From contig NZ_JGZP01000005.1 of assembly GCF_000741785.1 (NCBI RefSeq), positions 31,875 to 95,874 of the forward strand: a stretch of DNA of 64,000 bases, written 5' to 3'. This document shows positions 1 through 8,070 of the stretch, one piece after another. Made by a program: the position numbers and the translations under genes. The notes under the pieces are model-generated. The model was not told the origin of the DNA, searched no databases, and saw nothing but the letters and a program-made list of their open reading frames with translations. This stretch comes from Bifidobacterium stellenboschense (GTDB taxonomy: Bacteria > Actinomycetota > Actinomycetes > Actinomycetales > Bifidobacteriaceae). Position 1 is the stretch's first letter. Each line of letters begins with the position of its first letter.

Positions 1-376
1 CGGGATACGCGGGGGCTGCCCCGTCGGGCGCGGGCGCACCGGGGTATGCGGGTGCCGGGGCTCCCGGAACAGGGCCGCCCTGATAGGCGGGGGCCGCTGG
101 CTGGAACTCCGGGGCGGGCGCTCCATACTGCGGCGCCTGCGGGGTCGGCTGCTGGGAGAGGTCGGGGCCTGCCGATTGTCCGGCGGATGCCGGGGATTGT
201 CCGGCTCCCGGCGCCTGCCACGGCGCGGGCATGGCCTGCGTGGGCTGCTGATCGTATGGTTGTGGCTGTCCGTACGGCTGGCCGTAGGCTGGGGTGTCCG
301 ATGCCTGTGGCTGGTCGAAGGGGACCTGTCCGTTGTCCGTTGGGCTTGAGCCGCCGTTGGCGTTGGGGTCGCTCAT
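1..376 (-). CDS. Pro/Gln/Ala-rich N-terminus of an unidentified protein (partial)
   Basis: The frame read leftward from an ATG at 376 stays open to the window edge, so the 3' part of the gene is missing. A good ribosome binding site (AAAGGAA) lies about 6 nt upstream of the ATG. The roughly 125 visible residues are low-complexity, with many Tyr-Gly-Gln-Pro, Pro-Ala-Tyr and Pro-Gly-Ala units, and begin MSDPNANGGSSPTDNGQ. Such leaders are common as cytoplasmic N-terminal tails of actinobacterial membrane proteins. The DUF308 gene at 52447 in this window has a comparable tail. No domain is visible yet, so the function is unknown. The gene diverges from leuB. Confidence 0.75.
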   Translation of the reverse strand, partial: MSDPNANGGSSPTDNGQVPFDQPQASDTPAYGQPYGQPQPYDQQPTQAMPAPWQAPGAGQSPASAGQSAGPDLSQQPTPQAPQYGAPAPEFQPAAPAYQGGPVPGAPAPAYPGAPAPDGAAPAYP

Positions 377-726
377 ATGCGTTCCTTTCATTCTCCTCCT
401 ACGCGCCATCGGACGATGATGGCGTTCCAACCGCTGGGAGGTTGGTTCCAGCCTATCACCGGCATCGGGGCCTTCCAAGGATTGACATGGTTGCGTTATG
501 CGTCAATTTCGGATGAAGTTGTCTAGTATCGCACTGATGTGGTTTACGCGTCACGTGACCGTCATCCGCCCGCAACCATGCCGTTGCCGTGGCGTCATAT
601 TCCCGCCTTGCGCCCGCCCATCCGCATTATGCTCCATCCCGTTCCGTCCTCTTCCTGTCCGGAATCGTGTCCATTTGATGAACGGCCGCCGTGGGTGCCG
701 CGCGGCCACGAGTAACGTCTCGTGCC
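377..726. other. intergenic region between divergent genes, with hairpin abutting leuB
   Basis: There is no convincing gene here. An inverted repeat ATTGAC (481-486) / GTCAAT (502-507) lies just upstream of a possible -10 TAGTAT (524-529). If that promoter is used, leuB has a leader of about 190 nt. The last 20 nt before leuB form a 6-bp hairpin, CACGAG-TAACGT-CTCGTG (707-724), that ends 2 nt before the ATG. No Shine-Dalgarno is visible. I found no leucine-rich leader peptide. Confidence 0.5.
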
Positions 727-1773
727 ATGAGCGAAAACACCGCAACGAAGAAGTACACGATCGCCGTGATCCCCGGCGATGGCATCGGCAAGGAAGTGAC
801 CCCGTGGGCGCAGAAGGCGCTTGAGAAGGCGGCCGAAGGCGTGGCCGAATTCGAATACGAGCCCTTCGATCTGGGCGCCGAGCGCTACCTCAGGGACGGC
901 TCCATCCTGCCCGAGGACGAGGAGGAGCGCATCAAGAAGACCGACGCGATTCTGCTCGGCGCCGTCGGCGACCCGCGCATCAAGGCCGGCATCTTGGAGC
1001 GTGGCCTGCTGCTGAAGCTCCGCTTCGATCTGGACCAGTACGTGAACCTGCGCCCGTCCAAGCTGTACAAGGGCGTCACCTCGCCGCTCGCGAACCCCGG
1101 CGATATCGACTTCGTCGTCGTGCGCGAAGGCACCGAGGGCCTGTACTGCGGCGCCGGCGGAGCGGTCCGCCGCAACACCCCGAACGAGGTCGCCACCGAG
1201 GTGTCCATCAACACCGCGTACGGCGTGGAGCGCGTCGTGCGCTACGCGTTCAAGCTCGCCATGAAGCGCCGCAAGCACATCACGCTCGTCCACAAGAAGA
1301 ACGTGCTCGTCAACGCGGGCGACATGTGGCAGCGCATCGTCGACAAGGTCGGCGAGGAGTACCCGGAGGTCACGCACGACTACTCGCACATCGACGCGGC
1401 CACGATCTTCCTCGTGTCCGACCCGTCGAAGTTCGACGTGATCCTCACCGACAACCTCTTCGGCGACATCCTCACCGACGAGGCCGGCGCCGTCGTGGGC
1501 GGCGTGGGCTACTCCGCCTCCGGCTGCATCAACGCCTCCGACGAATACCCGTCCATGTTCGAGCCGATCCACGGCTCCGCTCCGGACATCGCCGGCCAGA
1601 ACAAGGCCAACCCGACCGCCGCGATCCTCTCCGCCGCCATGCTGCTCGAACATCTCGGCTTCGACGAGGCCGCGCAGAAGATCCACAAGGCCGTCGAGGC
1701 GGACATCGAGGAGCTCGGCTCCACCGTCCGCACCACCGATCAGGTCGGCAAGGACATCCTCGCCCGCATGTGA
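727..1773 (+). CDS. leuB: 3-isopropylmalate dehydrogenase
   Basis: Catalyses the NAD-dependent oxidative decarboxylation of 3-isopropylmalate in leucine biosynthesis, in the cytosol. The 348-aa product has the usual family length. Visible family features are the N-terminal nucleotide-fold start [13 protein letters not shown], the substrate arginines in LRPSKLY and [10 protein letters not shown], the metal-binding stretch [18 protein letters not shown], and the C-terminal [19 protein letters not shown]. The form matches actinobacterial LeuB better than isocitrate or tartrate dehydrogenases. I chose the ATG at 727 because the conserved protein starts there; upstream in-frame codons give no family sequence. 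No ribosome binding site is visible and a small hairpin abuts the start. A strong terminator follows, so it is probably monocistronic. Confidence 0.95.
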   Translation: MSENTATKKYTIAVIPGDGIGKEVTPWAQKALEKAAEGVAEFEYEPFDLGAERYLRDGSILPEDEEERIKKTDAILLGAVGDPRIKAGILERGLLLKLRFDLDQYVNLRPSKLYKGVTSPLANPGDIDFVVVREGTEGLYCGAGGAVRRNTPNEVATEVSINTAYGVERVVRYAFKLAMKRRKHITLVHKKNVLVNAGDMWQRIVDKVGEEYPEVTHDYSHIDAATIFLVSDPSKFDVILTDNLFGDILTDEAGAVVGGVGYSASGCINASDEYPSMFEPIHGSAPDIAGQNKANPTAAILSAAMLLEHLGFDEAAQKIHKAVEADIEELGSTVRTTDQVGKDILARM

Positions 1774-1785
1774 CGCGTTCCGAAA

Positions 1786-1815
1786 GGCCCTCGGCGTCCA
1801 GTCGAGGGCCTTTTG
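1786..1815 (+). terminator. rho-independent terminator of leuB
   Basis: Perfect 8-bp stem GGCCCTCG (1786-1793) / CGAGGGCC (1803-1810) followed by TTTT. It ends only about 14 nt before the next start codon. Confidence 0.85.
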
Positions 1816-1828
1816 CTATGGTGGCGGC

Positions 1829-3109
1829 ATGGATATGGAGCACATGGTGCGCGGGGAATGCAAGACGCCGGGCGGCAAACTCGTCGCCGTGACCGTGGAG
1901 CCGGGGGATGCGCCGACGGGAGCGTCGGCCTTCGCCACGGCGGGCGGCGCGGTGGCGTCACGCGTGCGCGTCGACGGCGACTTCTTCGTCGACGCCGACT
2001 CCGACGAACACGCCGACGCCCTCTTACGCGACATCGAACGCGCCCTCGCCGCCATCGCCGCGGATTCCGCCACGGCCGATGCCGACTCGCAGGATTCCAC
2101 GACGGGAACCGACGCGGGGCCGATTCGCGGATGCGGTTCGGGCGATGATTCCACAACGGTCGAGACCACGATCTGCGAGGCGATCGCACGTCACCCGCAC
2201 GCCTGTCTCGTCGGCACCGACGCCACCGCCATCGCCATCGCCTACACCCGTGCCCTCACCCGGCCCCCGTCATCCGTTGCGTCCGCCGCGTCCTCCCTCA
2301 CCTCGCCCCCGCTGGCGGGGGCTCCCGCGCAGCGGGTGGGGGTGGTCCCATCCGTCACGACACCCGCCGCACCCTCCACCCCCGACTTCGCCTCCCGCTG
2401 GGCCTCCCTCTGGCCGCGGCTCGCCATCGTCCACGACCGGCCGCGCACCCCGGACGAGCAGATGGCGATCGACGAGCGATGGGCGCGCGAGGTCGCGGCC
2501 GGCACACGCCCGCCGACCCTGCGCATCTGGGAGTGGAGCGCGCCGTGCGTGGTCGTCGGCAGGTTCCAATCCATCCCCGACGAGGTCCACGAGAGCGTTG
2601 CGCGCGCCGAGGGTATCACCGTGGTGCGTCGGTGCACGGGCGGCGGCGCGATGTTCATCGAACCCGGCAACACGATCACCTACTCCTTATATACTCCGCT
2701 CGATTTCGTCGCCGGCATCGACGTCGCATCATCGTATCGTCTGTGCGACCGCTGGCTCGTCGAGGCGCTGCGTGGGCTGGGACTCGACGTGCGGTTCGCC
2801 GGTCTCAACGACATCGCGTCGCAATACGGCAAGATCGGCGGCGCGGCGCAACGCCGCTTCCCCGCGCCGCACGCGCGCGGGGGAGCGGTCGCGCCCGGCG
2901 CGGTCCTGCACCACGTGACGATGGCGTACGACATCGACGCGGTGAAGATGACGCGCGTGCTGAACGTGAGCGGCGAGAAGACGAGCGACAAGGCGGTCAA
3001 GTCGGCGGTGAAGCGCGTCGACCCGCTCCGCAGCCAGACCGGCATGACGCGCGCCGAGGTCGTCGCGCACCTGCTCGCGTACTGCCGCGCGCAGGCGTCC
3101 CGCGCGTGA
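1829..3109 (+). CDS. lplA: lipoate-protein ligase-like protein with rearranged domains
   Basis: Probably attaches lipoate (or octanoate) to lipoyl domains, in the cytosol. The 426-aa protein has an unusual order. Residues ~1-85 resemble the small accessory domain normally found at the C-terminus of LplA (PGGKLVAVTV, then VDGDFFVDADS). Next comes a long variable linker, then the biotin/lipoate-ligase catalytic domain from about residue 190 (DEQMAIDERW, RRCTGGGAMFIEPGNTITY, and a QYGKIGGAAQRR segment holding the expected catalytic lysine). A GC-rich repeat (2304-2347) lies in frame inside the linker and encodes SPPLAGAPAQRVGVV. The start at 1829 has only a weak GGTGG upstream; an ATG at 1835 is also possible. 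The catalytic assignment is good, the exact substrate is inferred. Confidence 0.8.
   Translation: MDMEHMVRGECKTPGGKLVAVTVEPGDAPTGASAFATAGGAVASRVRVDGDFFVDADSDEHADALLRDIERALAAIAADSATADADSQDSTTGTDAGPIRGCGSGDDSTTVETTICEAIARHPHACLVGTDATAIAIAYTRALTRPPSSVASAASSLTSPPLAGAPAQRVGVVPSVTTPAAPSTPDFASRWASLWPRLAIVHDRPRTPDEQMAIDERWAREVAAGTRPPTLRIWEWSAPCVVVGRFQSIPDEVHESVARAEGITVVRRCTGGGAMFIEPGNTITYSLYTPLDFVAGIDVASSYRLCDRWLVEALRGLGLDVRFAGLNDIASQYGKIGGAAQRRFPAPHARGGAVAPGAVLHHVTMAYDIDAVKMTRVLNVSGEKTSDKAVKSAVKRVDPLRSQTGMTRAEVVAHLLAYCRAQASRA
2304..2347. repeat. type A REP-like repeat inside lplA
   Basis: Hairpin 1 is CCCCCGCTGGCGGGGG, followed by hairpin 2 CCCGCGCAGCGGG and the tail TGGGGGTGGTC. This is the same architecture as the intergenic copies (for example 13214-13261). 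It is read in frame through the interdomain linker of the ligase. Confidence 0.85.
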
Positions 3110-3159
3110 CGGCGGCGCCGCACGCGGGACGCGCATGCGCGACCGCCGCCCGCGCGCAT

Positions 3160-3210
3160 GTGAACGCTTACGGTACGTTCACGGCGGCTCCGGCGGGCGT
3201 GCGGTACAAT
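3160..3210 (+). promoter_or_regulatory. palindrome and -10 upstream of the Crp/Fnr gene
   Basis: GTGAACG (3160-3166) and CGTTCAC (3176-3182) form a 7-bp inverted repeat with a 9-nt spacer. It overlaps the expected -35 region of a promoter with -10 TACAAT (3205-3210). The half-site resembles TGTGA-type sites, but the spacing is wider than the N6 of a classical CRP site. Autoregulation by the downstream gene is an inference. Confidence 0.5.
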
Positions 3211-3286
3211 GTTGCGGACGATGGTCGAGGATGTCCGCGGACCGACGGTGGAATACGGCGACGTGACGATGGGATGGTGATGTGAG

Positions 3287-4003
3287 TTGGCGGAAAAGCC
3301 GAACGCGATGCCCGAAGAGGAGAACGTGCTCCTGCACACCGCGCTGTTCAAGCAGGTGTCGCCGGAGCAGGCGGAGGAGCTGATCCCCCATCTCAATCAG
3401 GCCGTGTACGACAAGGGCGAGGCCATCTTCGAGCAGGGCGGCACCGATCATCGCATGTACCTGCTGGAGCACGGGCGCGTCAAGCTCGTGCGCGAATCGA
3501 ACGACCATCGCATCCAGCTGCTGTCCATCCACGCGCCGGGGGAGGTGCTCGGCGAGATTCCCGTGTTCGATCCGACCGGCGGCCCGCGCACCGCGTCCGC
3601 GCTGGCGATGAACCACGGCACGCGCGTCGTCTGGCTGGAACATGACGCGCTGTTCCACTGGCTCGACCAGCATCCGCGCGTCGCCATCGACATGCTGCAG
3701 GTGATGGCCGGGCGCATGCGCTCCAACAACGAGCACATCTCCGACCTTGTGTTCATGGACGTGCCCGCACGTCTCGCCAAGACCCTGATCAACCTCGCAT
3801 CCCGCTTCGGCGAGCCGGTCGAGGAAGGGCTCAAGGTGCCGCATGACCTCACGCAGGAGGAGATGGCGCAGCTCGTCGGCTCCAGCCGCGAGACCGTGAA
3901 CAAGGCGCTGATGGACTTCGCGAACCGCGGGTGGATCGCGCGCGAGGGGCGGTCGATCATCATCTACCAGCCGGGCATGCTCATTCGCAGGTCCCGCCGC
4001 TGA
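3287..4003 (+). CDS. Crp/Fnr-family transcriptional regulator
   Basis: DNA-binding regulator of 238 aa. Residues ~20-140 form a cyclic-nucleotide-binding-type beta-barrel (GEAIFEQGGTDHRMYLLEHG, then PGEVLGEIPVFDPTGGPRT). A long dimerisation helix follows, and then a winged helix at ~165-230 with recognition segment TQEEMAQLVGSSRETVNKAL. This matches actinobacterial CRP/GlxR-like proteins in length and domain order. The ligand cannot be read from sequence. The start is either TTG at 3287, which keeps residues MAEKPNA, or ATG at 3308; neither has a clear ribosome binding site. A palindrome and -10 lie upstream. The gene is followed by a type A repeat. Confidence 0.88.
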   Translation: MAEKPNAMPEEENVLLHTALFKQVSPEQAEELIPHLNQAVYDKGEAIFEQGGTDHRMYLLEHGRVKLVRESNDHRIQLLSIHAPGEVLGEIPVFDPTGGPRTASALAMNHGTRVVWLEHDALFHWLDQHPRVAIDMLQVMAGRMRSNNEHISDLVFMDVPARLAKTLINLASRFGEPVEEGLKVPHDLTQEEMAQLVGSSRETVNKALMDFANRGWIAREGRSIIIYQPGMLIRRSRR

Positions 4004-4017
4004 GGGGCGTGGGCGGC

Positions 4018-4063
4018 GACCACCCCCAGTCGGCTTCGCCGACAGCCCCCGCCGGCGGGGGCG
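4018..4063. repeat. type A REP-like repeat
   Basis: GACCACCCCCAGTC tail, then hairpin 2 (GTCGGCTTCGCCGAC) and hairpin 1 (CCCCCGCCGGCGGGGG), in the minus orientation. A weaker GC-block relic continues to about 4093. It may serve as terminator for the regulator gene. Confidence 0.85.
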
Positions 4064-4188
4064 GGTATGGGGCACCCCGGCGGAGGCGGGGCGTTCACCG
4101 TGTTTGCGGGAGACGTTCAGGGAGTGCGGTTCTTGTGAACGATTGCACACACTCCGGCACGGAAACGGCTCCGGTAGACCCACCCACT

Positions 4189-4194
4189 TAGAAT
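4189..4194 (+). promoter_or_regulatory. -10 element of a leaderless promoter
   Basis: TAGAAT ends 7 nt before the ATG at 4202, so transcription would begin at or next to the start codon. No good -35 hexamer is seen. Confidence 0.55.
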
Positions 4195-4201
4195 GGGGCG
4201 C

Positions 4202-6457
4202 ATGCCGAAAAAGAAGTCCCTTACCGTTCGACGTGTGCTCACTTTGCTGTTGGCCTATATCATGCTGTGCGTCGGCGGTGGCGTGGTGGTGGCCACGCTG
4301 GTTTCCCCCGCCGTGTTCGCCGCGAACTCGGTGGCCAAGGCCGTGGTGCCGTCGCTGAAGGTCGAGGGCGTCGATTTCGACGTGACCTCGCTGCCGCAGA
4401 AGTCCGTCATGTACGCCTCCGACGGCACGACGAAGATCGCCGAGTTCTACGCCGACAACCGTACCGTCGTGCCGCTCAAGAACATCTCGAAGGTCATGCA
4501 GCAGGCCGTGGTCGCGCGTGAGGACCGTCGATTCTTCAAGCATCACGGCGTCGACGTGCAGGGCGTCATGCGCGCCTTCTTCCAGACGTTCGTGAAGAAG
4601 GGCGATACGCAGGGCGGTTCGACCCTCACCCAGCAGTACGTGAAGAACGTGCTCGCCATGCAGGCCCGCGAGGACGACGACCCGATCGCCGAATACCACG
4701 CCTCCGAGCAGACCGTCGCGCGCAAGGTGCGCGAGATGCTCATCGCCGTGCAGATGGAGAAGCAGTACTCGAAGCTCGAGATCCTGCAGGGCTATCTCAA
4801 CATCGCCCAGTTCGGCAACCACAACCTCTACGGCGTGGAGAGCGCCGCGAAGCGCTACTTCAACGTGTCCGCCAAGGATCTGAACGTCGTGCAGGCCGCG
4901 ACCATCGCCGCCATCACGAAGAACCCCGCCAAGTACGATCCGACCAGCGAGGAGAACATCAAGGAGTCCCAGAAGCAGCGCAACATCGTGCTCGACCTGA
5001 TGCTGCAGGAGGGGTACATCACCCAGAAGCAGCATGACGAGGCCGCCAAGACGCCGCTCAAGGACACGCTCAACGTGCAGTCCATCGAATCCGGATGCCA
5101 GGTGGCCGGCGACGCCGCGTTCTTCTGCGACTACGTGACCCGCCAGATCCTCAAGAACCAGGAGTTCGGCAAGACCGAGGAGGAGCGCAACAAGCTGCTC
5201 AAGGAGGGCGGCCTGTCGATCGTCACCACGATGGACGTGAACGCGAACAACATCGCGATGCAGACGGCGCGCGACACCGTCCCACCGAACGATCCGACCG
5301 GCTTCGAGATCGCGATCGCCTCGATCCGCCCCGGCACCGGCGAGGTGCTCGGCTTCGGCATCAACCGTACCTACGACGCCACCGATCTGGCGAAGACCGA
5401 TTCGACCCGAACGGCCGTCAACTACGCGGTCGACGAGCAGGACGGCGGCGGTTGGGGCTTCCAGCCGGGCTCCACATGGAAGCCGATCAACCTGATCGCG
5501 TGGATGCAGAAGGGCAAGTCCATCAACCAGTACCTGCGCACCTCCACCGCGTACAACACGGCGAGCTTCAGCTGCAACGGCTACGCGTTCGCCGGCACGT
5601 GGAACGTCCAGAACTCCGGCGGCGGCACCTCGAACGAAAGCCCGCTGCAGGGCCTCGTGCTCTCGCACAACACCACGCAGGCCTCGATGACCCAGCAGAT
5701 CGGCCTGTGCGCGATCGCGGACGCCGCCAAGCAGGTCGGCTACCACAACTCGATCCAGGGCCATGAGGACGTCTACGACTCCAACTCCTTCCAGCCGCCG
5801 ATGGTGATCGGCACCGTGCAGGCCTCGCCGCTCACCATGGCGAACGTGTACGCGACCATCGCCGCCAAGGGCGTGGAATGCACCCCGATCGCCATCACCA
5901 AGATGACCGACCGTTCCGGCAAGAACTACAAGGTGCCGTCCGCGAACTGCCATCAGGCCATCGACCCGGAGATCGCGGAGACCACCGCCTACGCGATCAA
6001 CCAGGGCGTCGTCCGCTCCGGCGGCAACGCCGTGGACGCGCAGCTGAGCGGCGGCCGCAAGACCTTCGCGAAGACCGGTACGAACGAGGACACCTACATG
6101 CTCACCGGCGGCTTCATCCCGCAGGTGGCGACGTTCGTGGCCGTCGGCAACGCGGAATCGCCGCAGTCGTTCAACTACAAGACGATCAACGGCGTGTACC
6201 GCCCGACCTGGTACGGCATGTACATCGCCGAGCCGGCGTGGAAGCAGTTCATGCAGACCTACGTCGACACGGCCGGCATCCCGATCGACAACAGCTACGG
6301 CAACCCGAGCGCGAAGTACACGGGCGGAAGCACCACCACGTACAGCGGCACGGGTTCGGGCACGACCGGCACGACCACCCAGCAGGGAACCGCCGGCACG
6401 ACCACGCAGCAAGGCACGACCGGAACCACGACCCAGCAGGGCACGACCGGCCAGTGA
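4202..6457 (+). CDS. class A penicillin-binding protein (glycosyltransferase/transpeptidase)
   Basis: Bifunctional peptidoglycan synthase anchored in the membrane. A short basic N-terminus (MPKKKSLTVRR) is followed by one transmembrane helix (~residues 12-35). The GT51 domain (~70-250) shows REDRRFFKHHGVD with the catalytic Glu, and GGSTLTQQYVKN. The transpeptidase domain (~320-690) has the SxxK box in GSTWKP, the SxN box in LSHNTTQ and the KTGT box. The C-terminal ~45 residues are Thr/Gly/Gln repeats of the TTTQQGTTG type. An ATG at 4193 is in frame, but the -10 TAGAAT overlaps it, so 4202 with a leaderless transcript fits better. Length (751 aa) is typical. It is followed by a long perfect hairpin. 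Confidence 0.93.
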   Translation: MPKKKSLTVRRVLTLLLAYIMLCVGGGVVVATLVSPAVFAANSVAKAVVPSLKVEGVDFDVTSLPQKSVMYASDGTTKIAEFYADNRTVVPLKNISKVMQQAVVAREDRRFFKHHGVDVQGVMRAFFQTFVKKGDTQGGSTLTQQYVKNVLAMQAREDDDPIAEYHASEQTVARKVREMLIAVQMEKQYSKLEILQGYLNIAQFGNHNLYGVESAAKRYFNVSAKDLNVVQAATIAAITKNPAKYDPTSEENIKESQKQRNIVLDLMLQEGYITQKQHDEAAKTPLKDTLNVQSIESGCQVAGDAAFFCDYVTRQILKNQEFGKTEEERNKLLKEGGLSIVTTMDVNANNIAMQTARDTVPPNDPTGFEIAIASIRPGTGEVLGFGINRTYDATDLAKTDSTRTAVNYAVDEQDGGGWGFQPGSTWKPINLIAWMQKGKSINQYLRTSTAYNTASFSCNGYAFAGTWNVQNSGGGTSNESPLQGLVLSHNTTQASMTQQIGLCAIADAAKQVGYHNSIQGHEDVYDSNSFQPPMVIGTVQASPLTMANVYATIAAKGVECTPIAITKMTDRSGKNYKVPSANCHQAIDPEIAETTAYAINQGVVRSGGNAVDAQLSGGRKTFAKTGTNEDTYMLTGGFIPQVATFVAVGNAESPQSFNYKTINGVYRPTWYGMYIAEPAWKQFMQTYVDTAGIPIDNSYGNPSAKYTGGSTTTYSGTGSGTTGTTTQQGTAGTTTQQGTTGTTTQQGTTGQ

Positions 6458-6500
6458 GCAGGTAGCCCGGCCGTCTTCCGAGGGCCGGACGCCCGACGGT

Positions 6501-6537
6501 CGAACGCCCACCGCATCCCACATGCGGTGGGCGTTCG
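6501..6537. terminator. 16-bp perfect hairpin, probable terminator
   Basis: CGAACGCCCACCGCAT (6501-6516) pairs perfectly with 6522-6537 across a 5-nt loop. No U-tract follows, so it is atypical for intrinsic termination, but it separates two transcription units. Confidence 0.6.
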
Positions 6538-6558
6538 GCATACTTGCGGCTTCGACGT

Positions 6559-6564
6559 TAGAAT
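6559..6564 (+). promoter_or_regulatory. -10 element of the flavoprotein gene
   Basis: TAGAAT lies 43 nt upstream of the ATG at 6608. Unlike the leaderless cases, this transcript would have a leader with a good ribosome binding site (GAAGGGGGA). No clear -35 is seen. Confidence 0.4.
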
Positions 6565-6607
6565 GGCTAGGGACAGTCATCGCCAATCATCGAAGGGGGA
6601 CAACATC

Positions 6608-7951
6608 ATGGCGGAAGACACCACGGCATACGGCGGCGCAATCGGGGCGACGGCGAACGTCGAAGGGCCGAGCGGATTCGATTTCCGCGGGCTCGACGTG
6701 ACGAACACCGTCGAGGCCTCGGATACGGGCAAGCCGGCCGGCAAGTCCGGCAAAGGCACGAAGGGCGGCAAGGGCAAGGCCGCGAAATCGGCGAAGGCCG
6801 CGGCGAAGGCGGGCAAGTCCGGCAAGCCGTCCAAGGGTGCGGCGGGGGAGAACCCCGCCAAGGACGCCGGTCCGCTGCTGTTCCGTCCGATCACCCTGCG
6901 CGGTCTCACCATCCGCAACCGCATCTGGCTGCCGCCGATGGACACGTATTCCGCGTTCGCGCAGGACGGCCGTCCGACGCCGTTCCACTACCAGCATTAC
7001 GTGTCGCGCGCGATGGGCGGCTTCGGTCTGATCATCGCCGAAGCGACCGCTGTAGCGCCGGAGGGGCGCATCTCGCCGAACGACGTGGGCCTGTGGGCCG
7101 ACTGGCAGATCGACTCGTGGAAGTGGATCGTCGAAGGCATCAAGGCGACCGGCGCCGCCGCAGCCATCCAGCTCAACCATGCGGGCCGCAAGGGCTCGAC
7201 CGGATCGTTCACCGTCGGCTACGAGCGTGAGACCGTTCCCGGGGAGGCCGGCGGTTGGCCGGTCGTCGCGCCGAGCGCCATCCCGTTCGGCGGCTACGCG
7301 ACGCCGCGCGCGCTCTCCGTCGACGAGATCCACGGACTGGTCGGCGCGTTCGCCGCCGCCGCGGGCCGCGCCGTCGCCGCCGGATTCCAGGCGATCGAGA
7401 TCCATGCCGCGCACGGCTACCTCATCTCCCAGTTCCTCGACCCGCTGGGCAACGAGCGCGACGACGAATACGGCGGCGGCTTCGAAGGCCGCACGCGCTT
7501 CCTGCTCGAAGTCGCCGACGCGATCCGCGGCGTCATCCCGGACGACATGCCGCTGCTCGTGCGCGTCTCCGCCACCGACTGGGCGGCGGGCGGATGGGAC
7601 CTCGACCAGACGGTCGCGCTCGCGCAGCTGCTCAAGGCGCACGGCGTCGACCTGGTCGACGTGTCCACCGGCGGCATCATCGCCGGCGTGACGGTTCCGG
7701 TCAAGCCCGACTATCAGGTGCCGTTCTCCGCGCAGGTGCGCAAGCGCGCCGAAGTGCCGGTCACCGCGGTCGGCCTCATCACGAAGCCGAAGCAGGCGGA
7801 GAAGGTGCTCGCCAAGGGTAAGGCCGACGCGGTCGAGATTGGCCGCGCCGCGCTGCGCGACCCGTACTGGCCGCTGCGCGCCGCCGACAAGCTCGGCGTG
7901 CCCGTCACCGAAGCCCCCTACCAGCCCCAGTACGTGCGCGGCGCCTACTGA
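6608..7951 (+). CDS. NADH:flavin oxidoreductase, Old Yellow Enzyme family, with Lys-rich N-terminal extension
   Basis: FMN-dependent oxidoreductase of the OYE/YqjM type. It reduces alpha,beta-unsaturated carbonyls or similar electrophiles in the cytosol; the physiological substrate is unknown. The TIM barrel starts near residue 90 (LLFRPITLRGLTIRNRIWLP). Active-site stretches are AIQLNHAGRKG, EIHAAHGYLISQFLDP and VRVSATDW. Ahead of the barrel is a ~85-residue tail with a Gly/Lys/Ala/Ser-rich middle (SGKGTKGGKGKAAKSAKAAA) that the family normally lacks. I chose the start at 6608 for its ribosome binding site; upstream codons would extend through the preceding promoter. The next gene, a dihydroorotate dehydrogenase, is also a flavoprotein but appears to have its own promoter. 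Confidence 0.9.
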   Translation: MAEDTTAYGGAIGATANVEGPSGFDFRGLDVTNTVEASDTGKPAGKSGKGTKGGKGKAAKSAKAAAKAGKSGKPSKGAAGENPAKDAGPLLFRPITLRGLTIRNRIWLPPMDTYSAFAQDGRPTPFHYQHYVSRAMGGFGLIIAEATAVAPEGRISPNDVGLWADWQIDSWKWIVEGIKATGAAAAIQLNHAGRKGSTGSFTVGYERETVPGEAGGWPVVAPSAIPFGGYATPRALSVDEIHGLVGAFAAAAGRAVAAGFQAIEIHAAHGYLISQFLDPLGNERDDEYGGGFEGRTRFLLEVADAIRGVIPDDMPLLVRVSATDWAAGGWDLDQTVALAQLLKAHGVDLVDVSTGGIIAGVTVPVKPDYQVPFSAQVRKRAEVPVTAVGLITKPKQAEKVLAKGKADAVEIGRAALRDPYWPLRAADKLGVPVTEAPYQPQYVRGAY

Positions 7952-7961
7952 TTTCCCCGTT

Positions 7962-8008
7962 GGCCCCCTCTGATGAGGGGGCTGTCGGTGGAACCGACTG
8001 GGGGAGAG
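7962..8008. repeat. type B REP-like repeat
   Basis: GGCCCCCTCTGATGAGGGGG hairpin, then second hairpin GTCGGTGGAACCGAC and the tail TGGGGGAGAG. A single unit between two convergently spaced units on the same strand. Confidence 0.85.
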
Positions 8009-8034
8009 GCAGGCCGGGTAATCCGCTTGACCGC

Positions 8035-8063
8035 ATGACAGTTCGCGCAAACAGTGCCACAAT
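8035..8063 (+). promoter_or_regulatory. leaderless promoter of pyrD
   Basis: -35 ATGACA (8035-8040), 17-bp spacer, -10 CACAAT (8058-8063). The ATG at 8071 begins 7 nt after the -10, so the mRNA should be leaderless. Confidence 0.6.
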
Positions 8064-8070
8064 GGGAACC

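Noticed and set aside
3179..6586. Very long open frame on the minus strand opposite the regulator and penicillin-binding-protein genes
   Set aside because: It mirrors well-conserved plus-strand genes. Long antisense frames are expected at this GC content, and the translation is His/Val/Arg/Gly-biased with no domain.
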